Shown here: positions 58,004 to 64,000 of the stretch, one piece after another
How the letters are laid out: the number at the start of each line of letters is the position of its first letter
Position numbering within the stretch: position 1 is the first letter of the stretch
Origin: Asterochloris sp. CNOR1
Lineage: Eukaryota > Chlorophyta > Trebouxiophyceae > Trebouxiales > Trebouxiaceae
DNA length: 64,000 bases
Assembly (NCBI GenBank): GCA_963969365.1
Contig: OZ017752.1
Location: 62,001-126,000 of the forward strand
Direction: 5' to 3'
Notes under the pieces: model-generated
Database searches by the model: none
The model's input: only the letters and a program-made list of their open reading frames with translations
What the model was told of the DNA's origin: nothing
Position numbers and translations under genes: made by a program

Positions 58004-58985
58004 ACAGCAATATTGTAGTAATGCTTTGTTCGAACTAAGTTGCCCTCTATCCCTTCATGTAACTGCAATGTACATGAAATCATATTGAGGGTTGACCGGA
58101 TGCAGTTACCCTGTAAGAATGTCCTCGGCCAGCTAGCAGCTCACAGCAATTGCTTTCATCAATCTCAGTGTGGCTGGCCACGAGGTTAAGGCCACAAGGT
58201 TAAGAGGGCAGCTTGATTCATGCACTGTACAGATTGTTGGGACTTGATTGAGCCGTCGTCTCATGAACTGAGACCTAGCATGCCACCTGACTTCTTGAGC
58301 TGATCAAACTAGCATTGCATCATTGAAGGCGCAGATTCACTCCAAGGGTGTAACAATGAATTTCAGCACAGCAGGACATGTTCCCAATGGACAATTACAG
58401 CTTGTACTGCATCAGAACACTGCATGACAGGTGCTGCTTGGATATGAGGACGCATTGGCAACAGTGTACATGATGCATTCTCATATCCAAGCAGCCTCTG
58501 GCACACACTGTGGAGGCATGCCGCAAATGCTTATTATTCAAAACAACAGCAGCGTGCATTAGTCGCCAGTTCAAGGAGAATTGAGAAGACTTTCCTCCCA
58601 GGGGTTGAGAAATGCTGGCTTGCGACCAGCAGATGCTGGACGCTTTCAGGCTCCATGGCTGAGGGTGACGTGCAGATGCAGCAGTGTGCTGCCCGCTGGG
58701 GGTGTCGGCTGTGCAGTCTGCTACAATGTGCAGGAGGTGGCTGCTGCATCTCATGCTGGCCAAAAATCTGCGCAGCTTGTTTCGTCTCAGGTTGGTCAAG
58801 TAAAGAAACACCAAAAATCCTAGCCCAGCCACGACAATACCACCTCGTCCAAGCCATCTTTGATGATGCCATTGTGGCCGGCCAGCCGTTTGAGAAACTG
58901 TAAGCGACATGCTCAGTAAAGTCAGCCTCAAAGATTACAGCCAGACATTCCATCACCATGTATGCAGCAGCTCCCGTGAACGCAC
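58004..58985. other. Intergenic; possible last exon of the minus-strand NTPase
   Basis: The first part is the NDUFAF7 3' side, with TGTAA motifs at 58059 and 58112, the chlorophyte poly(A) type. On the minus strand an acceptor near 58900 opens several competing frames. None could be fixed as the C-terminal exon of the NTPase gene. Confidence 0.35.
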
Positions 58986-60070
58986 CTGCTTCTCAGTCAT
59001 GCCTGCATAAGCAATCTTCCGCAGGTCAAGGACCTCGCTTTGTTGCCAGAGCGGCAGGATAACAGGGACAACAGTGTTAGGATGGGCGCGCAGGAACCGC
59101 CGGCAATCTTCTGCATCCGGTGAGCAATCTTCTGCATCCATCCATCTGCCACCACTGCTTGAGACCACCTGCAAGGGACGTGAGTTAGCGCAAGGGTCTG
59201 GACCGACAGCTACAAGCAAAGCACAGGTTTTGAATACCTGAAGGCAACTGGCATGAAAGGCTCCGCCCCATCAAATGCATAGTATACTCCTCACTCTGGA
59301 GCACCTGCACAGCAGAGGCAATGGCATCAGGTGCAAATTGCATTCTCCTGTACTCCAAAAGCTGATCGATGCTGAGGCAGACGTGAGTCGGCGACGAAGC
59401 TACCTGGTGGGCGATTTCTCGTGTGAGCTGTTGCACTCTTGCTCCCGTGCGGGTGGGGGTGAAGTAGAAGAAGACATCTGACTCGCGGGTCTCAGGCACA
59501 TGCCACAAGACTGCTTTGCCCTCATGCAGGTGCCTGCAGGCCATGGACACAAGCTGAGCAGCATGCATGTGATACTTTGACCAGCAAGCATATGTTGTGG
59601 CTGCCACAATCGAGCAGGCTGTGTCGCAGAGGCAGGCAGACCATCACGCAATGTGGCTTGTCTGCAAAATGGGCTGAGCAACATGCATGTGGCCCCTTGA
59701 CGAGCAAGCAAACACTGTAGCAGACAAACCTGAGCAAGTAGTAGACCAGAAACATGCTCTTCCCCACACCCGGGTTCCCAGACACTACCACATGCCGCAA
59801 GGTCAGTTTGCCATTTTCATCTGTGGATTGTAGAAACTCATGGAGTTCAGCATATGCCTGCCTGCAAGCAAGCATCAAGCTTGAGCTATGCGAGGACTGC
59901 TCCATGTCAGGGCTGATGAGCAAGTGCGATGTGTAAGCTTGCCTGGTTTTCAGCTTGCTGCCAAAGGGCTTGTTGCCCGGAAACAATAGGCCATCTGGCA
60001 GTGTATACCACCCCTCTGGAAAGGGGGCGCCTGACTTGATGTGAGCTTGCAATGCTGCAAATGCTTCCAT
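58986..60070 (-). CDS. P-loop NTPase resembling RHS/CRN-type proteins
   Basis: Probable ATPase of the retrotransposon-hot-spot/Crinkler-like NTPase group; the role is unknown. Recognised exons: 60070-59943 (start MEAFAALQAHIKSG, then WYTLPDGLLFPGNKPFGSK), 59861-59730 (LRHVVVSGNPGVGKSMFLVYYLL, the Walker A GNPGVGKS), 59533-59404 (LWHVPETRESDVFFYF) and 59168-58986 (VVSSSGGRWMDAEDC, PVILPLWQQSEVLDLRKIAY). A fragment reading YYAFDGAEPFMPVAF near 59270 fits between the last two, but I could not phase it. The intron between the first two exons would be GC-AG, 81 bp, in frame and stop-free, so it may be retained. A small DAEDC repeat occurs at about 59110-59150. The 3' end is unresolved. Confidence 0.6.
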
Positions 60071-61635
60071 GGCTTGCGAGACGGGTAAGGCAGTTCCTGC
60101 AGGCACATGCGGCAGAAGGTGACTTGATGCCCGGGCTCAATTGGGGCTCAGGTACCTACAAGCCCTTGCCGCCAGCACCCCAAAGCTGAAGACCAGGCAA
60201 AGCGGCCCTGGCAGCTCTGGGGCGCACTCCCTACCTGGTGTGGTTGCCAAACCGTCAGGCGGCCAGTTGCCTGCGGCCAGAGATGCAAAGGGGCCCAGCA
60301 GGCAAGCGTAGTCCTCACGTGGGGGGCACAGCTTCCAGGATTGGGTCAAGTAACCACTGAACAATGTCGCACACATGAACCTGCTGCAAAGCAGCGCCTG
60401 CAGCCTTGACAGATAGTTCGGCCCTGCAGATGCTTGCTGGCCCATCAGGCTTGGGGTATCCAGAAGGCAAAGCGGGCAGGCAGGTGGACCAAAACCCTGT
60501 TGACCATACCAGGCATGAGAGCATTCAACAGCCCTGGCAGGACCCCCAAGAGCGCCTCCTGTGAGGCAGGCAGCCTGGTGGTGCACACCACGCAGCCCTG
60601 GCAGACAGGCTCCCTCTCTCTAGTGACGTCTTGCACCTAGCCTAGCATGTGGCCCACTGCCCTCAGCTCTGCCTGAAATCCCAACAAGAGGGTTCCCGAC
60701 ATGTGCAGACCTCTCCCAGGTATGCTCCCAGGCCTGACCTTAGCGCAACAGGAACAGAACGACGTACAGCCTAGATGACTCACCATCTGCATCCCTGCCA
60801 AAATATGCCCTCAGCTATGTGCAACAGGTAAGCGCAGCATGCAAAGCGCCTGCAGAGAAATCTCCAGTGGGCTCACATTTCAGAGCATGCATAAATCTGG
60901 CAGCATGTGAATGTCCTCTGGGACACACTAGCCGCTCCTGCACACCAAGCAGGACGACATCTGCAGCCCTACCAACATGAGGCATCCTTCAGCATGAGAC
61001 AGCAGGCCTGATGGCTGACTATGATAAGGTGGAATTTCTTGGCTACTGCCAGCTGACTGCCATGCAGCCTGCTGTTGTCTTGAGTAGTGGCTTGTGTAGA
61101 TGCCACAGGGTTTTGCCTAGGAGCAGCAGGCAATTACCACTCAGACCACAGCACCAACTGACCCAGCAAGCTACCTGCCCGCAAAGCTCAGCACGCCATG
61201 CAGCATCCCGTGCAGCTTTGTGACTGCAGACAGGCACAACTGTAGATGCCCTCATGATCACCACACTGGCTGGCAGAGCACCAGCCCAAGTTCAGACGGC
61301 ACTGGACTTCCTTCCGGCAGGCTACAAGTGACTGCCTGTTGATTGACAGAGCAGCAGGCTGCGTGTGGACCATCGCATGCTGTTCAATCAGCAAACAGCA
61401 CCCTGCAGCATTTCTGCACTGGAGCTCCAGGCCACGTGCACATGTTGTGATGTACCGGCCGTGACATCCCCTAGAAGTGCCTGCTAGCCCATCAAGTCCC
61501 AGACTTGACACATTTCGCCCATGAACAACCCACCTCATGCTGGCCTGCCTACCAGCACACCATAGCACACTGGCCACAGGAGGTGCCTTGGCAGCCTACC
61601 TCTCAGGACCCCCCTCACAGTCAAGACCAGCTCAC
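60071..61635. other. Unassigned accessory stretch
   Basis: Minus-strand frames at 60636-60445 (LLGVLPGLLNALMPGMVNRV) and 60586-60137 (LCLVFSFGVLAARACRYL) overlap in different frames and each look weakly coding. They may be exons of a gene continuing from 61864, but no junctions could be set. Nothing else recognised. Confidence 0.35.
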
Positions 61636-61864
61636 CTGCCAGCTGAATCTTCAGAAGCAGAGTCCACATCTCCACATAGGTCAGCAGAGGTTCTAGACCT
61701 TCTAAGCCTGCCGCCTTCATCACATCTGTCGCAGTGAGCGCTGTCATGCCGTCATCCACATCGTCATCATCACCATAGCCGACCCTCTGCACCACCTGGT
61801 GCAGCCGCTCCCTGGCCCCTTCTGGCAGCTGTATGCGGGCAATCAGCTCCTGGACAGTGACCAT
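61636..61864 (-). CDS. Hypothetical first exon (acidic DDDDVDD protein)
   Basis: An ATG at 61864 opens 76 codons ending in a GTGAGC donor at 61635. The text is VTVQELIARIQLPEGARERL, then YGDDDDVDDGMTAL, then EPLLTYVEMWTLLLKIQLA. It reads as a real helical N-terminal exon, but I do not recognise the family or the next exon. It could belong with the NTPase or with the frames near 60.5 kb. Confidence 0.4.
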
Positions 61865-63489
61865 GGCTGGCCTGCAGCAGCAGGTGGTGCCACTTAGCTC
61901 ATATTAAATTGGAGAAGCACCTCAGCAGGCAATGTTTGATGGTGTCAAACAAATGCAGTCTGCAGTGTTGCAGTTCCTGGTGACACTGCGGCTGTAGTCA
62001 GGGGCACAGAGACCATTTGAGTGGGTGCTGATGGACTTGCCAGCCACAAACGGAGGCCTTTCCTCGCTGTATCTGCCAAGCCTTGATCTGCTGTTGCTGC
62101 TTGGCTTGGCAGTGTTGTTTGAGGTGCACCTGCAAGCATGCATGCTATTTACAGCAAGCTCAGCTGAAAGACTCTGCTGTCTTGTTTTGAGCCAAGGCCA
62201 AGACCACAAGACGCTTTTGAGATGGGACTGCGAGGTCAGGCCCCACCAGGTCTGTCCAGACTGCCTGGCTTGCCTGGTTGCAGTAACCAGTGCGCTGTGA
62301 CTAGATTGACAGGGTAAGGAATGCCCTGCAGCAACAGCAGCTGGCCTTTTCATCTTAAAGGTGGCTAAGAGTGCAGCGGGGCTACCATGTGCAGCAGGAG
62401 ACCACATGCACAAGCTGACTCCCAAATTGAAATACTAGTACTGGTTTCACTCAGATGATCGAGGAGGAACAGCAACAGATCGGATCTGATGGATGAGAAA
62501 GGCTTCGGATCCCAACTTTTGTTGAGGGCTTGTTGCATGCACTCAGACAGCAGCTCCTGACCTGGCCGCAGTGCGCCTGAGGGAGTTTGCTGAGCACCAA
62601 GGTGCTGAATGAGATATCAATGAGCTGCTCAGCAAGATCAACAACCATTCGTGTCTCTAGGGCCCCTGCAGCATTGGTTTTGACTTTTCCCTGGGTATGT
62701 CCCCTCGTGTCAGGTCGAATGATGACCTACCTTCTCATGAACGCAATGTCAAGCACTGCTTGAGCATGCAGCGCACAGGAGTGCAAGTGCTGCAGTGCAG
62801 GAGGTCTGGCACATGCATCCCTGCAGGTCAACTTAGACTCGCTGCAGCAAGACAACTCAGGCCCATCGCTGCAGCAGCCTGCTGAGGCGCTGTATGTGCC
62901 ACAAGCACTGCTACTTGGGACACCCTCTCAGAGAGTGGCCTAAGTAGGAAGGGGTCACTGCCTCGAGTCCTCCTGCATATGCTTCTCTGGGGCAAGCTTG
63001 GAGGGCTCACCGGTGCTTTCTCTCCACTGGGATCTTGCGACCTTGGTCTGGCACAGCCAGACATGTCGTCCTGGGCCAGCCACTCAATGCATCAATAGCA
63101 TTGTCAAAGTCTCTTCAGCTGAAGGCACCTCCCACAGAGTCTGAGCTCACCAGACCTTGGTCACTGTGATGTGCTGACTGGCCCTCAGGAGCTGCGCGGC
63201 ATGATACAGAAGTGACAACAGCCTGTTCTATGGCTGCAGAATATGCAGCTTTGCAAAAGTACTCTGGGAAGTTCCCCCCAGGAGGAAGGCCTCGATGTGT
63301 TGAAGTACTTCAGTGCCTTGGAATGGATTAGCTAAGCCAGATCTGCTGTGAGAAGAGATAGGCATCAGCCCTGCAACTAGCAAGACACCAAAGCAGAGGG
63401 TGTAATGGAAATGCCGGCAACAAACATTTTACAACATTCAAGCATGTTGCATGCTCACCATGAGTTTGGTGATTGCTGCAGTTTGTGCA
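61865..63489. other. Unassigned; weak minus-strand exons
   Basis: Minus frames at 63064-62828 (MSGCARPRSQDPSGEKAPVS), about 62690-62560 (ETRMVVDLAEQLIDISFSTL) and 62130-61922 (RLGRYSEERPPFVAGKSIS) could be exons of one gene ending at 61922. Their junctions were not verified, and no domain was recognised. Confidence 0.3.
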
Positions 63490-63936
63490 TTACTGACCAG
63501 CCTTATCAAGTTTGCAGCCACTGCAGTTGCTCAGCGTGTAGCATACTACAAGTTGGGCATCTGCAGTGCCTGAGTTCTCAAGGCAGCGTTTAAGTGCTGC
63601 AATGAAGTCACTCGCACTGACCATGGGCTCATACTTGTCATCTCTGAAAAACAAGCCACGCAAACTCTTTGCGATGGGCACAAGGCTGGGCTCCCTGATA
63701 TGAGCTGTGATTTTGGAATGGTACAAGCTCTTCTTGGCCATGCAGCTGTATTTGGCGTAGATGGCGGGAGCTCGTGTGTGACGCGGCAAGTCCTTCCAGG
63801 GAAGACGCCCCTGTGTGGCCACATGTAGGAAGCAGTACATGAGGCTCTCCAGATCTGATGAGGCTGCCTGCGCTGCACCCTCAAGCACCTCCACAGCCAT
63901 GAAGTCTGGTGTGCCTGTGACGAGATGCACTGGCAT
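63490..63936 (-). CDS. Protein-kinase-like protein, C-lobe only (cut by window edge)
   Basis: The exon opens after a CTGCAG acceptor at 63936 and runs to a stop at 63490. It encodes VTGTPDFMAVEVLEGAAQAA, resembling the activation-segment end (GTxxFMAxEVL) of kinases, then SDLESLMYCFLHVATQGRLPW, the F-helix Asp region as seen in fungal FunK1-type and casein-kinase-like proteins. KSLRGLFFRDDKYEPM and a helical tail follow. The N-lobe and catalytic loop lie upstream, beyond 64000, so activity cannot be judged. Confidence 0.65.
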   Translation of the reverse strand: MPVHLVTGTPDFMAVEVLEGAAQAASSDLESLMYCFLHVATQGRLPWKDLPRHTRAPAIYAKYSCMAKKSLYHSKITAHIREPSLVPIAKSLRGLFFRDDKYEPMVSASDFIAALKRCLENSGTADAQLVVCYTLSNCSGCKLDKAGQ

Positions 63937-64000
63937 CTGCAGACAACATCAAACAGTGGACCGCAATACTCGTGTACCACAGATCACACAAGGCAAAGGA

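Overview
This window is nuclear DNA from a photosynthetic eukaryote, most probably a chlorophyte green alga of trebouxiophyte type (the clade is an inference). The genes are GC-rich and intron-dense, with GTGAG-like donors and (C)TGCAG acceptors. They include plastid proteins (PsbO, an FdC1-type ferredoxin, a DUF3611 membrane protein), a PIN-LIKES carrier and ordinary eukaryotic housekeeping genes. Exons are short (19 nt to 1.1 kb), so the long single-frame ORFs are mostly shadows. I rebuilt gene models by matching protein families across splice junctions and checking that phases agree.

Layout: 0.5-3.9 kb, PIN-LIKES carrier (-, 3' end not found, probably off the window). 4.2-6.5 kb, short-chain dehydrogenase (-). 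6.6-12.1 kb, UVSSA-like transcription-coupled repair factor (+), sharing a 151-bp divergent promoter with the dehydrogenase. 13.0-20.9 kb, type II NAD(P)H dehydrogenase with an EF-hand (+, 18 exons). 22.5-26.1 kb, a tandem pair of F-box/LRR-like genes, the first broken. 27.3-28.9 kb, seven-helix RTA1-like protein (+). 29.4-31.1 kb, small FKBP (-). 31.5-34.3 kb, PSBO (+). 34.5-36.6 kb, RRP36 (+). 37.2-39.6 kb, DUF3611 (-). 40.9-42.4 kb, FdC1-type ferredoxin (+). 42.7-44.0 kb, unrecognised minus-strand gene. 44.0-45.1 kb, frameshifted ankyrin-type gene (+). 45.6-53.1 kb, ABCE1 (-, 14 exons), divergent from NDUFAF7 (53.3-58.0 kb, +, 7 exons). 58.9-64 kb, accessory region: a P-loop NTPase resembling the RHS/CRN type, unassigned ORFs, and the C-lobe of a kinase-like protein cut by the window edge.

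Functions are mixed: respiration and complex I (NDH-2, NDUFAF7), photosynthetic electron transfer (PsbO, FdC1), ribosome biogenesis and recycling (RRP36, ABCE1), and repair (UVSSA). No operon-like logic is expected.

The most unusual signal is architectural. In at least seven genes the intron next to a real exon carries one or more diverged copies of that exon's edge, including its splice site. Most copies would put a premature stop or frameshift into the mRNA if used. Two (in the PIN-LIKES and DUF3611 genes) stay in frame and would add 40 and 45 residues.
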